Shown: positions 1-7,512 of the stretch, in pieces
How the letters are laid out: the number at the start of each line of letters is the position of its first letter
Numbering within the stretch: the stretch's first letter is position 1
Source of the DNA: a virus
IMG/VR virus record: IMGVR_UViG_3300020452_000997
Location: 1 to 53,022 of that record
Length of the DNA stretch: 53,022 bases
Strand: one strand, 5' to 3'
The notes under the pieces: model-generated
What the model was told of the DNA's origin: nothing
Databases searched by the model: none
The model's input: only the letters and a program-made list of their open reading frames with translations
Made by a program: the position numbers and the translations under genes

Positions 1-538
1 TGGCCAAGCCTAGATATGTCCAATCGGATGTGGGGGCACTCGAAGAAGTAACATCGTCGTCATCATAAAAGCCAAAGACTAATGTAAATGGATCATAGGT
101 TAATGATGGGATTGCTTGATTGCTAAAATTGCTAGACGGGATTGTGGGGAATCCAGAGCTAGACTGGTTACCCGCGAAGGGTGTATCGAGAAGAGTGATT
201 GTATTTTTAGTGCTTCTTACTACTACAACAGCATAATTATCCGAATCAAAGACAGCCCAACTGCTTGGGATTGTAAAAGAAGTATCTATGATTGCCTTTC
301 TACAAGATACTTGAGCTTTAGGATTCGTATATCCAGAAGTTAACGATGCCCAACCGGGAATCGGTGGCTGATCTTCAATGAAATCAGTGCTGACAAAAAA
401 GACTAGATCGCCTACCTGTAAATTGCTAATGGTGTAGGGACTCTGTTCCGTGATAAAAGCTGAAAAAGGAACACTCCAGATTGATGTGGTGGGAGTTGGT
501 GATGGATAGCCGCCAATCAGGGCTTGATGTATTCCCAT
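1..538 (-). CDS. Partial virion/fibre-region protein (3' end beyond left edge)
   Basis: An open leftward frame of about 179 codons begins with the ATG at 538-536 and has no stop before the window edge. The ATG shares one base with the stop of the upstream fibre gene (TAATG), which suggests translational coupling. The start reads MGIHQALIGGYPSPTPT, and the protein is rich in Ser, Thr, Pro and aromatic residues with alternating hydrophobic stretches, like a beta-rich secreted or virion protein. I do not recognise the family. Its position at the end of the tail-fibre run suggests a fibre or adhesin accessory. Confidence 0.7.
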   Translation of the reverse strand, partial: MGIHQALIGGYPSPTPTTSIWSVPFSAFITEQSPYTISNLQVGDLVFFVSTDFIEDQPPIPGWASLTSGYTNPKAQVSCRKAIIDTSFTIPSSWAVFDSDNYAVVVVRSTKNTITLLDTPFAGNQSSSGFPTIPSSNFSNQAIPSLTYDPFTLVFGFYDDDDVTSSSAPTSDWTYLGLA

Positions 539-2121
539 TAAGTTAAGCCTGCTCCACTAATTACAAATTCATTATTTGCTATGCAGAGCGCAGAGCACAA
601 ACCATATTGCGCCAATACTCTGTCACCCGTAGTCGCAGACCCTGCAAGCCTTAATGTTACGCTTCCACCTTGAGTTATTGTCTGATTGCTGCCGCTATCG
701 TTATAGATAGAGACCACATTGCCAGCACTAAATACACCACTCGGAACGGTAACTCCACCAGTAGTTATATTAATATGCTTGCCGCTATCCCCTGCGACAA
801 GGGTGTATGCGCTTGTTTGGCTGTTCTGTGGAATATCACTCGGACCTGCCGGGCCGACAGCTCCGTCAAGTTTAATTACTTGAATCGTAGATAAATTTGT
901 AACTAATGTTACAGATTCCGATGATGATCCACCAATTTTTTTAATCCTAAAATCAATTGTATCGTCAGAATCTGGCGTAGTAATGACCCGACTAATTGAA
1001 ACGTAGGTCTCCTCTGATCCACTAGAATTTCTAACGTAACCACCCTGGACCGATCCAAGTGTTGTTGAGTTTTGCCTGACTTCTAGTTCTCCAGTCCACC
1101 TATTGGTGCCACTCCCATCACCATTGACGACGATAGTACACATTGCCAGGTAAGTACCAGCGGCACCAAGAGTAATTAATCCATTGGTATTACTAAACCC
1201 CGTAGTTGAACCAACGGCTGTATCAATATCAAGAGTAGAGTAAGAAGTTGAATTAAGAGTTGTTGCAGAAGATGGTCCGGTGTAAACGGCGCTGCTTATT
1301 GCAGATCCACCACCGCCACCTCCAGAGATGGAAACGTTAGAAATACCAGTAATTCTTCCATTAGCATCTACAGCAATCTGAGCAACATTTGATCCATCGC
1401 CATAAGTAGCAGCAGAAGCTCCGGTTAGACCAGTCAATGAAGAACCAGAACCACTAAAGGTGGTTGCTGTTAACGTTCCATTAGAAGAATTGAAATTAAG
1501 ATTAGTTCCAGTTTTTGGTGCCTGATCTCCGGTGGCTGCTGTAGTAAATACTGGGAAACAAGTAGTGTCGCTAGATTCATCAGCAACTGTGACTTGCGTT
1601 GCAGTCCCGCTGCCGCCGGGAAGATTTGTCAATCCAGATCCATCGCCTGTGAATTTGGTTGCGGTTAAATTTCCGGTTGAACTGTTGTATTGGAGGTTAG
1701 AAAAATCAACTTTTGGGTCTTGCGCCCCGCCATCAGTTACAAAAACCGGGAAACAAGTTGTATCCGAAGTTTCATCCGCAGTTGTTAGCTGTATTCCTGT
1801 CAACCCAGATGCTGAACCAGTGAAAGATGTTGCCGCTAAGTTGCCAGTTGATGAGTTGTACTGCAAACTTCCAAAATCAACTTTTGGGGGAACAGTCCCT
1901 CCGTCAGTTACAAACACCGGGAAGCACGTTGTGTCGGTCGATTCGTCTGCAACCGTTATCTGAGTCGCAGTTCCACTACTCCCGCCGCCGATCTCTTTTA
2001 CAGACCCCCCATCATTCAAGTATAGTTTTTGCGCGGATTTGTCTATAGCAACTTCACCGTCAGCAATATCGCTTGTCGTTGGTGTGCTTGTCCCTCTTTT
2101 GATCTTAATTACGTTTGCCAT
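538..2121 (-). CDS. Tail fibre-like protein, 527 aa
   Basis: The N-terminus (MANVIKIKRGTSTPTTSDIA, then GEVAIDKSAQKLYLNDGG) is the short attachment module shared by many marine phage fibres: basic first residues followed by a GE(L/V)A-x5-10-LY motif. Residues about 50-220 contain three near-copies of a repeat with the signature TTCFPVFVTDGG followed by KVDF and QYNSSTGNL(A/T)AT, typical of a fibrous shaft. A Gly-rich hinge near residue 270 precedes a beta-rich C-terminal half that could form the receptor-binding head. The gene sits beside several fibres with the same N-terminal module. The family call is firm, the receptor is unknown. Confidence 0.75.
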   Translation of the reverse strand: MANVIKIKRGTSTPTTSDIADGEVAIDKSAQKLYLNDGGSVKEIGGGSSGTATQITVADESTDTTCFPVFVTDGGTVPPKVDFGSLQYNSSTGNLAATSFTGSASGLTGIQLTTADETSDTTCFPVFVTDGGAQDPKVDFSNLQYNSSTGNLTATKFTGDGSGLTNLPGGSGTATQVTVADESSDTTCFPVFTTAATGDQAPKTGTNLNFNSSNGTLTATTFSGSGSSLTGLTGASAATYGDGSNVAQIAVDANGRITGISNVSISGGGGGGSAISSAVYTGPSSATTLNSTSYSTLDIDTAVGSTTGFSNTNGLITLGAAGTYLAMCTIVVNGDGSGTNRWTGELEVRQNSTTLGSVQGGYVRNSSGSEETYVSISRVITTPDSDDTIDFRIKKIGGSSSESVTLVTNLSTIQVIKLDGAVGPAGPSDIPQNSQTSAYTLVAGDSGKHINITTGGVTVPSGVFSAGNVVSIYNDSGSNQTITQGGSVTLRLAGSATTGDRVLAQYGLCSALCIANNEFVISGAGLT

Positions 2122-2160
2122 TTATCAGAACTTGCCTCCATCAGTTTTCAATGAATCAGG

Positions 2161-2172
2161 ATAGTATTCCAT
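2161..2172 (-). promoter_or_regulatory. Late-promoter-like element (ATGGAATACTAT)
   Basis: Read leftward this is ATGGAATACTAT, a member of the GGNANNCTA family that precedes many leftward genes here. It lies 39 bases before the ATG of the 527-aa fibre gene. Confidence 0.5.
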
Positions 2173-2181
2173 AACAGTATA

Positions 2182-3786
2182 TCAGAATGTTCCCCCATCA
2201 ATGGTTATTCCGTCTATGGATCCGCCTGTAATTGATACTGAAGAAGAATTTTGCGTACTCATGCTGCCCAATCCCAAAGTGGTTCGAGCTCCAGAGGCAT
2301 TCGCGTCATCAACAAGACTACGACCAAAACTTGTGAATGAGGTGGTATCAAAAGTGTCAGCACCCGTCGCGTAAATTAGCTCATTGGCGGCTACGGTAAC
2401 ACCGGCCAAAGCAGTTAGGGTTGCATCCAGAGGCTGGCCATTCGTAATTCCGTAACCCGCAAGCGTCGTAGGACTTGAGAATGCCGTAACTCGACCGTAG
2501 GCATCAACCGTAAGGCCGTTGTAAGTACCAGCCGATCCTGCTGTAGCCAGGTCAATGTTATTGGCATTGACTACGATTCTTGCGCTACTAGCTGTTTCTA
2601 CGTCTAAAGTGTTTCCGGTCTTAGTAAGGCCAGCGCCAGCTGAAACTTGACCAGCTCCAGAAAAATGTACAAAAACTAGGCTAGTAGTGCCAAGACTAAT
2701 CGGATTAGGAGTCTGTAGAACATAGCCTGCGTCGGCATTAGCAGTCCCTTCTTCAACGAAAGTAAACATTCCACTGGTGACTTCCCCGGCAGGACTATTG
2801 TCAGCATCGGAGGATCGAGACCAGGAACTAGCGGCTACGTCGTAAATGCCATTCTGAGTACCATTTGTCTGATTCTTGACCAGGACTCGATTACCGGCGG
2901 AGAGGGAGACGCCATCGATCGTTTGAGTGCCACTGAGAGTGATATTGGCAGTAGTTGCTGCTCTTACGCTGGCCTTGACATCAAGACCGTTAGCGAGCGC
3001 ATCTGCGTAGCTTTTGTTGACAGCATCCCCGTCATTAACTGGATCAGCTAGGCCAGTAATTCTCTTGCTGTTAAGAGCGACATTTGCTGCAGGAGCTGCC
3101 AGTGAGTCAAGAGTATTAGCCTGTACACCTGCATCGAAATCTGAAACTTGCGTATGGACGATATTGATCGCGGTGTTTGATGCAGCCGTTAAGCGCCCTT
3201 GTGCGTCAACCGTGTAGGTCGGCACATTGGCGCCTGAACCATAGGAGCCAGCGCTAACTGCCGTATCGTCAAGATTAACAGTAAGAGTATTAGATGTGCC
3301 AGCCGACGTTAGACCTGTACCTCCAGCAACCGTAACAGTTCCGCCTGAGAAAGCAGCCGTGCCGCTGTCGCCAGTTAGGGTCCCGCTACCATTTTCTAAA
3401 GCAGTCTCCAATTCCTGAAGCGCTGTTACCAGCACTGCATTGTCGGTAATAGTTGAGCCTGTAAATGTACCTAGGTCACCAACTTTATTGATTTCAGCGG
3501 CTGTCGCTGTTACAGCTGATCCACCGATTTGGAAGGTACCTGAGGCGTTTAAGGTGCCGCTAAAATTTTTAGTTCCAGAGGCCGTTTGAGTCCCCGTGAG
3601 GGCTAAAAAGCTGCCTTTGCCTCCAATCGATTCAATACTTGTGGCATTTCCTGAGCCGTCATCTCCACCGCCATAATATAGTACATCGTCAGCTTCATTA
3701 TAGGCTAACTCGGCATTTTTTAAAGAGGAAGGGGCGCCAGCTGATCCGCTAGAGGCTCTCCTTTTGATGCGAATCTCGTTGGCCAT
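2182..3786 (-). CDS. Tail fibre-like protein, 534 aa
   Basis: The same N-terminal module as the neighbouring fibres is present (MANEIRIKRRASSGSAG, then LKNAELAYNEADDVLYYGGG). A long Gly/Ser/Thr/Ala-rich shaft follows, with segments such as KSYADALANGLDVKASVRAA and LNSKRITGLADPVNDGDAVN, which are common in trimeric phage fibres. The C-terminus ends in IDGGTF, a short tag also seen on other fibres in this window. A late-promoter-like site lies 21 bases upstream. The likely role is host recognition or tail-tip decoration. Confidence 0.8.
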   Translation of the reverse strand: MANEIRIKRRASSGSAGAPSSLKNAELAYNEADDVLYYGGGDDGSGNATSIESIGGKGSFLALTGTQTASGTKNFSGTLNASGTFQIGGSAVTATAAEINKVGDLGTFTGSTITDNAVLVTALQELETALENGSGTLTGDSGTAAFSGGTVTVAGGTGLTSAGTSNTLTVNLDDTAVSAGSYGSGANVPTYTVDAQGRLTAASNTAINIVHTQVSDFDAGVQANTLDSLAAPAANVALNSKRITGLADPVNDGDAVNKSYADALANGLDVKASVRAATTANITLSGTQTIDGVSLSAGNRVLVKNQTNGTQNGIYDVAASSWSRSSDADNSPAGEVTSGMFTFVEEGTANADAGYVLQTPNPISLGTTSLVFVHFSGAGQVSAGAGLTKTGNTLDVETASSARIVVNANNIDLATAGSAGTYNGLTVDAYGRVTAFSSPTTLAGYGITNGQPLDATLTALAGVTVAANELIYATGADTFDTTSFTSFGRSLVDDANASGARTTLGLGSMSTQNSSSVSITGGSIDGITIDGGTF

Positions 3787-3807
3787 TTCTATCTAAAATT
3801 ATTGCAC

Positions 3808-3820
3808 TTTAGGATACCTA
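3808..3820 (-). promoter_or_regulatory. Late-promoter-like element (TAGGTATCCTAAA)
   Basis: Read leftward: TAGGTATCCTAAA, 21 bases before the ATG of the 534-aa fibre gene. It fits the GGNANNCTA consensus. Confidence 0.5.
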
Positions 3821-3823
3821 GTT

Positions 3824-4102
3824 TTAAAATGCGCCACCATTTAGCATTCCGCCGTTTGACCAAGAGTTATTGTTGTACAGAAGAGCATCTCCATCAGACA
3901 AAGAAGATAGAGTGACATCACTTAAATTTGCAAGGCTTGAGCCACCCGTTGGTACAAGAGTACCGCTTTCGTTGACATAAAGAATATCTCTATCAACTGC
4001 GTAGCAAAGTTCACCATTTTTTAGAGAAGATATGGCAGCAGCTAAATCGTTAAAATTTCCCCTAGCTGGCAGTATGGGATTTCTGGGAGACGGAACTGAC
4101 AT
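3824..4102 (-). CDS. Short fibre-module protein, 92 aa
   Basis: The protein is little more than the fibre N-terminal module (MSVPSPRNPILPARGNFNDL, then LKNGELCYAVDRDILYVNESG) plus a short tail ending in NGGMLNGGAF. The first 45 residues parallel the start of the 388-aa fibre at 13732-14898 (VPSxRxP, ARG, GELCYATDIDVLYI), so the two are probably paralogues. An AAAGGA ribosome site precedes the ATG. It may be a chaperone-like cap, a plug, or a fibre reduced by deletion. Confidence 0.7.
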   Translation of the reverse strand: MSVPSPRNPILPARGNFNDLAAAISSLKNGELCYAVDRDILYVNESGTLVPTGGSSLANLSDVTLSSLSDGDALLYNNNSWSNGGMLNGGAF

Positions 4103-4119
4103 TAATATCCTTTAGTCGT

Positions 4120-4132
4120 CTTAGTATTCCTT
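4120..4132 (-). promoter_or_regulatory. Late-promoter-like element (AAGGAATACTAAG)
   Basis: Read leftward: AAGGAATACTAAG, 17 bases before the 92-aa gene. It overlaps the last codons of the gene upstream. Confidence 0.5.
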
Positions 4133-5039
4133 AGGGTGAAAAGTTGCCGCCGTCGTACACAGTGTTGTCTATAGAGCTAGATTGACCAGTAGTGAAGTTG
4201 CCTCCATCGAAGTCACGGTTATCCATGATGCCCATAGCAACTATGAGATTTATCCATTGACCGTTTTGTCTAACGTAAAAACCTCCATCCTGAGGAGCTT
4301 CTTCGACGTCACCGCCGCCACCACCTCCGCCTCCGCCGCCAGCAATAGCGGTAAGTTGCGGAACATGCAGATTGGTCCAACGGCCACTCCCATCGTATGT
4401 AAGGACCTGGCCTTTCTTAAGGGCCAGATTGATTTCGACGTCCTGAAGGTCTTCTAGGTTCGCCTCCGTAGCAATAAAGTCACTCCCACTATCCCCATCT
4501 TCTCCTTTTAATCCTGCTAAAGATTTAAGCCACTCTACCTTTGTGCCATTAAACCCCTCTTCTAAAGCAATATCGTAAGCACTCTTTCCGTCAATTCCGT
4601 CCCTACCAGGCTTTCCATCGCGAACGCTTTTCAGTTGCCCTTCTACTGCCTCAGAAAGCCCCTTAAAGTCTTTCTTGATGTTCTTGCGCTCTGATGCTAG
4701 TTGTTCAAGTTGATTAAGAACTTCCGGCTTTACAACAGTCTTAGCACTAGCAAGATCTGTTGTGGTGTAGTATTTGTTTTCTTTTTTAAAATTTGGCAAT
4801 ATTGAAGCGATTGCCTCTATAGCAAGTTCTGCTAATTCAGAACCCCCATCGAGTATCCAAATCTTCCAAGTGGCTTCAAAATCAGAGACAGTCGCATACT
4901 TATCAATATAAACGTAAAGATACTCACCAACATCAAATCCAGGTTTGCCTTCAACGACAACAAGCTTAGCACACTGGCTAATAATTGCATCGCTTCCAAG
5001 CTTGCGTAAAATGTCTGCACTGGAAAAGATCATAGCCAC
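4131..5039 (-). CDS. Tail fibre-like protein with collagen-like segment, 302 aa
   Basis: The middle of the protein (about residues 138-185) has collagen-type Gly-x-x triplets (GKPGRDGIDGKSAYDIALEE, later GLKGEDGDSG) around the common phage motif SAYxxAxxxGFxGTxxxWLxSLxG. A run of ten glycines near residue 235 acts as a hinge. The C-terminal part repeats the FDGGNF / YDGGNFSP tag. The N-terminal 110 residues are globular and unrecognised. The GTG at 5039 has GGGAG at good spacing. An ATG two codons later is the alternative start. It is probably a trimeric fibre. Confidence 0.75.
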   Translation of the reverse strand: MAMIFSSADILRKLGSDAIISQCAKLVVVEGKPGFDVGEYLYVYIDKYATVSDFEATWKIWILDGGSELAELAIEAIASILPNFKKENKYYTTTDLASAKTVVKPEVLNQLEQLASERKNIKKDFKGLSEAVEGQLKSVRDGKPGRDGIDGKSAYDIALEEGFNGTKVEWLKSLAGLKGEDGDSGSDFIATEANLEDLQDVEINLALKKGQVLTYDGSGRWTNLHVPQLTAIAGGGGGGGGGGDVEEAPQDGGFYVRQNGQWINLIVAMGIMDNRDFDGGNFTTGQSSSIDNTVYDGGNFSP

Positions 5040-5050
5040 ACTGTCTCCCG

Positions 5051-5062
5051 CTAGGATTCCTA
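5051..5062. promoter_or_regulatory. Palindromic late-promoter-like element between divergent genes
   Basis: CTAGGATTCCTA reads TAGGAATCCTAG leftward, matching the late-promoter family 11 bases before the 302-aa fibre start. It is a near-perfect palindrome in the 39-base gap between that gene and the rightward gene starting at 5079, so it may be shared. Confidence 0.4.
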
Positions 5063-5078
5063 CGTCGGAATAATATAG

Positions 5079-5249
5079 ATGCCTACCAAATCGCTAAAAA
5101 TGGAACCTACACTTATTGTCGGCTTAGTTTTGTTCCTTGCTTCCGAGGTTCTGCCTTTTACGCCTTTGAAGGGTAACGGTTTACTTGATTCAATTATCAA
5201 AGCTTTACGCATAGCTTTTCCTCATCCCTCTGACACCGGTAAAAAATGA
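5079..5249 (+). CDS. Small single-pass membrane protein, 56 aa
   Basis: The frame runs from ATG 5079 to TGA 5247-5249. After a short polar start it has a hydrophobic segment (LIVGLVLFLASEVLPF) and a basic amphipathic C-terminus (LDSIIKALRIAFPHP). Small one-helix proteins of this kind are common in marine cyanophages. A holin-like or other membrane role is possible but unproven. Its stop overlaps the next start (ATGA). It is the first gene of a three-gene rightward island inside leftward virion genes. ATG 5100 is an alternative start. Confidence 0.6.
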   Translation: MPTKSLKMEPTLIVGLVLFLASEVLPFTPLKGNGLLDSIIKALRIAFPHPSDTGKK

Positions 5250-5527
5250 TTTGGAAAGGTCTCACTGTTGAGATCATCAGAATAATCTGGAGTCATGGCT
5301 ATTTTGTCGATAACCAATGGCTCCAAATGATTCACAAAAACTTTTGGTGTTATTGGGTTGACTACAAAACAAGCATTACGCTAAAAGACGTGGACAAGCA
5401 GATAGAAAAGCTTTCGATAGAATCAACGATCGATCCACCTGTCTTCACAGAAGAAGTTAAAGGAGAAACACCATTAGGAGGTAAGATGAAACTAAAGGCA
5501 ACTTGGGTAGATGAAAAGATCGATTGA
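5246..5527 (+). CDS. Hypothetical protein, 93 aa
   Basis: The ATG overlaps the preceding stop by ATGA, a strong sign of coupling. The protein is Trp/Tyr-rich in its first half (IIWSHGYFVDNQWLQ, NFWCYWVDYK), and the second half is charged and ends LKATWVDEKID. I do not recognise a family. It belongs to the rightward three-gene island. Confidence 0.6.
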   Translation: MIWKGLTVEIIRIIWSHGYFVDNQWLQMIHKNFWCYWVDYKTSITLKDVDKQIEKLSIESTIDPPVFTEEVKGETPLGGKMKLKATWVDEKID

Positions 5528-5705
5528 CGAAGCCTTGATTGTTCTTTTCAAAGGACAAACCAACGTTAAATTAATAGCCAATGAGGTCGACATCTCTCTG
5601 AGAGAAATGCAAGAATTGTTTCGCGATTACGTCGCCAAGACTCCCGTAGATGAAAATGCATGGAAAGGAGATGTCGAGGTTTCTTGGCCTTACTCAGGGA
5701 ATTAA
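5511..5705 (+). CDS. Conserved small cyanophage protein, 64 aa, HTH-like
   Basis: The protein starts MKRSIDEALIVLFKGQTNV. Its middle (VKLIANEVDISLREMQELFRD) reads like a short helix-turn-helix, followed by an acidic, Trp-containing tail (ENAWKGDVEVSWPYSGN). From memory, similar small proteins recur in marine cyanophages without known function. The start overlaps the previous gene by 17 bases. It might be a small DNA-binding regulator. Confidence 0.6.
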   Translation: MKRSIDEALIVLFKGQTNVKLIANEVDISLREMQELFRDYVAKTPVDENAWKGDVEVSWPYSGN

Positions 5706-5726
5706 AGTAAAGCCAGGATCGCTTCT

Positions 5727-5882
5727 CTATTTCTTTTTCATTGACTTCTTTTTCATGAAAGCAGGCATTTCTTTTTTAGCAGCTTTCTTTTTTGCGGGTG
5801 GGCGTCCTTTTTTTGATCCGTAAGTACCTTTTCCGTATGGCATAGATTTTGACGCTTTCGCGGTTATAAGTGGTAACGGCAT
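5727..5882 (-). CDS. Small very basic protein, 51 aa
   Basis: ATG at 5882 has AGGA at proper spacing, and the stop is TAG at 5727-5729. The core reads MPYGKGTYGSKKGRPPAKKK and the C-terminus is almost all Lys, Met and Ala. Lys-rich peptides of this type occur in many phages, often near head genes. It is the last of four consecutive strongly basic small genes and may bind DNA or be a virion component. An internal ATG at 5843 would give 38 residues. Confidence 0.6.
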   Translation of the reverse strand: MPLPLITAKASKSMPYGKGTYGSKKGRPPAKKKAAKKEMPAFMKKKSMKKK

Positions 5883-5894
5883 AGATTTCCTAAA

Positions 5895-6197
5895 TTACCA
5901 CTTAGCCCTGTCAGCCCAGTAGGCTGCTGACATCTTGCCCTTGGCAATGTTCTTAGCGTGACGGGCCTTAAAACTCGCACGTTTCTTTTTCATGCGAGAC
6001 GACTCTCCGGCCTTGGGTTTGCCTGCGGTTTTCGCGCCCTGCTCTCCGAAGCGAATGGTTTTGATTTTGTCGCCTTCCTTGGCAACAACAATGTGAGATT
6101 TCTTGGGGTGATTGGGTGTCCGCTTAGGCTTGTTGTAACTAGATACGCCAGCCCTTCCAAGACGCGGATCTTTCTTACGTGGTTTCTTTGTTGCCAT
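5895..6197 (-). CDS. Basic protein, DUF6321-like, 100 aa
   Basis: The central segment (PKRTPNHPKKSHIVVAKEG, IRFGEQGAKTAGKPKAGES) and C-terminus (FKARHAKNIAKGKMSAAYWA) match a conserved uncharacterised family that I recall from cyanophages and other aquatic phages (DUF6321). It is strongly basic and has no hydrophobic segment. Gaps to its neighbours are only 2-12 bases, which implies one transcript. The function is unknown. A nucleic-acid-associated or virion role is inferred from charge and position. Confidence 0.75.
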   Translation of the reverse strand: MATKKPRKKDPRLGRAGVSSYNKPKRTPNHPKKSHIVVAKEGDKIKTIRFGEQGAKTAGKPKAGESSRMKKKRASFKARHAKNIAKGKMSAAYWADRAKW

Positions 6198-6199
6198 AG

Positions 6200-6586
6200 T
6201 TAGCTCCGGGCTCGCTTGCCTGCTCTTTTAGCTTTCCGTGTATTAGCAACTACTCCCTTGCCTTTGCGACTTCCAGCACGTTTCTTTTGATCCGTTGCTC
6301 TTGCCTCGGCCTTGCTCATCGACTTCCATGCGGCGTCGGGCAAATATCGGGCTGTGCCGCCTTTGCGTTTTGCCTTTTTGCCGTCACGAGTGCGCCAACT
6401 TTCCTTTGTCCACTTTGTAAGCTTATTGTCAGATCTCTTGGGACCAGAATAGCTTCCGCCAGACTTTTTGTAGTAGTTTACAGCCAGCTGCGCTGCCCTC
6501 GCGCTCCATTTGCCACCCATCTTGCGCTTGGCTCTAGCTTTGGCCGCTGCCCACTTTTCAGGATCACGCTTGGTTGCAGTACTCAT
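6200..6586 (-). CDS. Basic protein, DUF5872-like, 128 aa
   Basis: The order of motifs (KWSARAAQLAVNYYKKSGG, LTKWTKESWRTRDGKKAKR, RYLPDAAWKSMSKAEARAT, KKRAGSRKGKGVVANT) corresponds to the family I know as DUF5872. That family occurs in phages, giant viruses and algae. The protein is Lys/Arg-rich throughout. The biochemical role is unknown. The neighbours are other basic small proteins, transcribed together with it. Confidence 0.75.
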   Translation of the reverse strand: MSTATKRDPEKWAAAKARAKRKMGGKWSARAAQLAVNYYKKSGGSYSGPKRSDNKLTKWTKESWRTRDGKKAKRKGGTARYLPDAAWKSMSKAEARATDQKKRAGSRKGKGVVANTRKAKRAGKRARS

Positions 6587-6588
6587 GA

Positions 6589-6852
6589 TTACTTCTTGGT
6601 TGATTTTTTGTTGGCGCCTTGGCGAGCACGGTTCTTTGAAGCGGGCTCCCTAACTAGACCTCCTGTCTTGGTGTGGGAAAGATCTCCGCCCCCTTTGCCA
6701 TATATTTTGCGTTTTTGCCTAGCAGCGTTTAGTTTTGCACGATACCTTTTACGTTCTTCGGTACTGTGATATTCTGTGTCATACGCTTTTTTCTTGGCTC
6801 TTCCTTTTGAGCTATTTGCGTAATACTTAGCAGTGCGTGATTTAGCAGTCAT
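6589..6852 (-). CDS. Conserved basic cyanophage protein, 87 aa
   Basis: Starting at ATG 6852, which has GAGGA eight bases upstream, the protein begins MTAKSRTAKYYANSSKGRAK and continues with AYDTEYHSTEERKRYRAKLN and DLSHTKTGGLVREPASKNRA. I recognise this pattern as a conserved but uncharacterised cyanophage family. An upstream TTG (6867) would add only five residues and lies inside the previous gene. It is basic and probably soluble. Confidence 0.75.
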   Translation of the reverse strand: MTAKSRTAKYYANSSKGRAKKKAYDTEYHSTEERKRYRAKLNAARQKRKIYGKGGGDLSHTKTGGLVREPASKNRARQGANKKSTKK

Positions 6853-6853
6853 T

Positions 6854-7168
6854 CTAGTAATCCTCAAATCCTTTTAATTTACGTCGAAGCTCCTTCGATT
6901 CATTAGTCTGTTCAATGACGTGATAATCGACACGTTCCGTCAAGTACCTTATGTTGTCTTTCATATCACCCAGTACGCCAAAAAGCCTGTCCATCGACTT
7001 TTCAAACTCTTGTTTTGTTAAGTACTGCTCTGCCATTTTTAGCTCAACTTGATCAATTTTGTCAGCCGCTTCTCTAGACTGAGTAAGAGCCTCTTCTGAT
7101 TTCCTCCATGTGAATCCACCCCAGCCAAGCATGACAGCCATCACAAGCGGAAATAAGTGTTCTGGCAT
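6854..7168 (-). CDS. Membrane-anchored coiled-coil protein, 104 aa (lysis-accessory candidate)
   Basis: The N-terminus (LFPLVMAVMLGWGGFTW) is a short transmembrane helix. The rest (about residues 25-104) is a charged heptad-type coiled coil (SREAADKIDQVELKMAEQYL and onward). This architecture is seen in i-spanins and some holin-associated proteins, and also in tail chaperones. No second lysis gene is adjacent, because the endolysin lies at 45 kb. The assignment is therefore an inference. It overlaps the upstream membrane gene by 28 bases. Confidence 0.6.
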   Translation of the reverse strand: MPEHLFPLVMAVMLGWGGFTWRKSEEALTQSREAADKIDQVELKMAEQYLTKQEFEKSMDRLFGVLGDMKDNIRYLTERVDYHVIEQTNESKELRRKLKGFEDY

Positions 7169-7335
7169 GAAGTCAGTCCGCCTGTAGATAGTTTACCGCT
7201 GCATTCCACAGAATAAAAGACAGCCACACCGGAGATGCAACCAGTAAGAAAACAAAAGGCACCCCAACTTGCTAAGGTTTTTCTAACCGTTAAGCGATAA
7301 GAATTCTTACCGGCCTCGGTAGTAATTGTTTTCAC
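7141..7335 (-). CDS. Small membrane protein, 64 aa
   Basis: It starts at GTG 7335, which overlaps the stop of the 58-aa gene (GTGA). A hydrophobic segment of about 20 residues (WGAFCFLTGCISGVAVFYSV) is preceded by basic residues (YRLTVRKTL), so the N-terminus should stay in the cytoplasm. A holin-like role is possible but cannot be shown. No ribosome-binding site is visible, in keeping with translational coupling. Confidence 0.5.
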   Translation of the reverse strand: MKTITTEAGKNSYRLTVRKTLASWGAFCFLTGCISGVAVFYSVECSGKLSTGGLTSCQNTYFRL

Positions 7336-7508
7336 AGTTCGGTTCCGTCTCGGTTCTCTTGTCCAGGGAGGTAACCTGTTCCAGCTAAGCCGGTAACTGG
7401 ATCGTCTATTTGTTGCTCTTTAATAGTTACAGGAATCGCAGAATTTGAATCAATGTCAATATTGACACCGTTAATGTATCTGGGGCCTGTTGAGTAATTA
7501 ACTTCCAT
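7332..7508 (-). CDS. Small hypothetical protein, 58 aa
   Basis: The frame runs from ATG 7508 to TGA 7332-7334 and fills the gap between the 118-aa and 64-aa genes. It reads MEVNYSTGPRYINGVNIDID at the start and ends near GYLPGQENRDGTEL. The start is 4 bases after the upstream stop and the end overlaps the next start, so it looks like part of a coupled series. The family is unknown. Its size and composition suit a minor virion protein. Confidence 0.55.
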   Translation of the reverse strand: MEVNYSTGPRYINGVNIDIDSNSAIPVTIKEQQIDDPVTGLAGTGYLPGQENRDGTEL

Positions 7509-7512
7509 AACA

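Noticed and set aside
4300-4345. CCACCGCC-rich tract as a possible repeat element
   Set aside because: It encodes the ten-glycine hinge of the 302-aa fibre protein and needs no other explanation.
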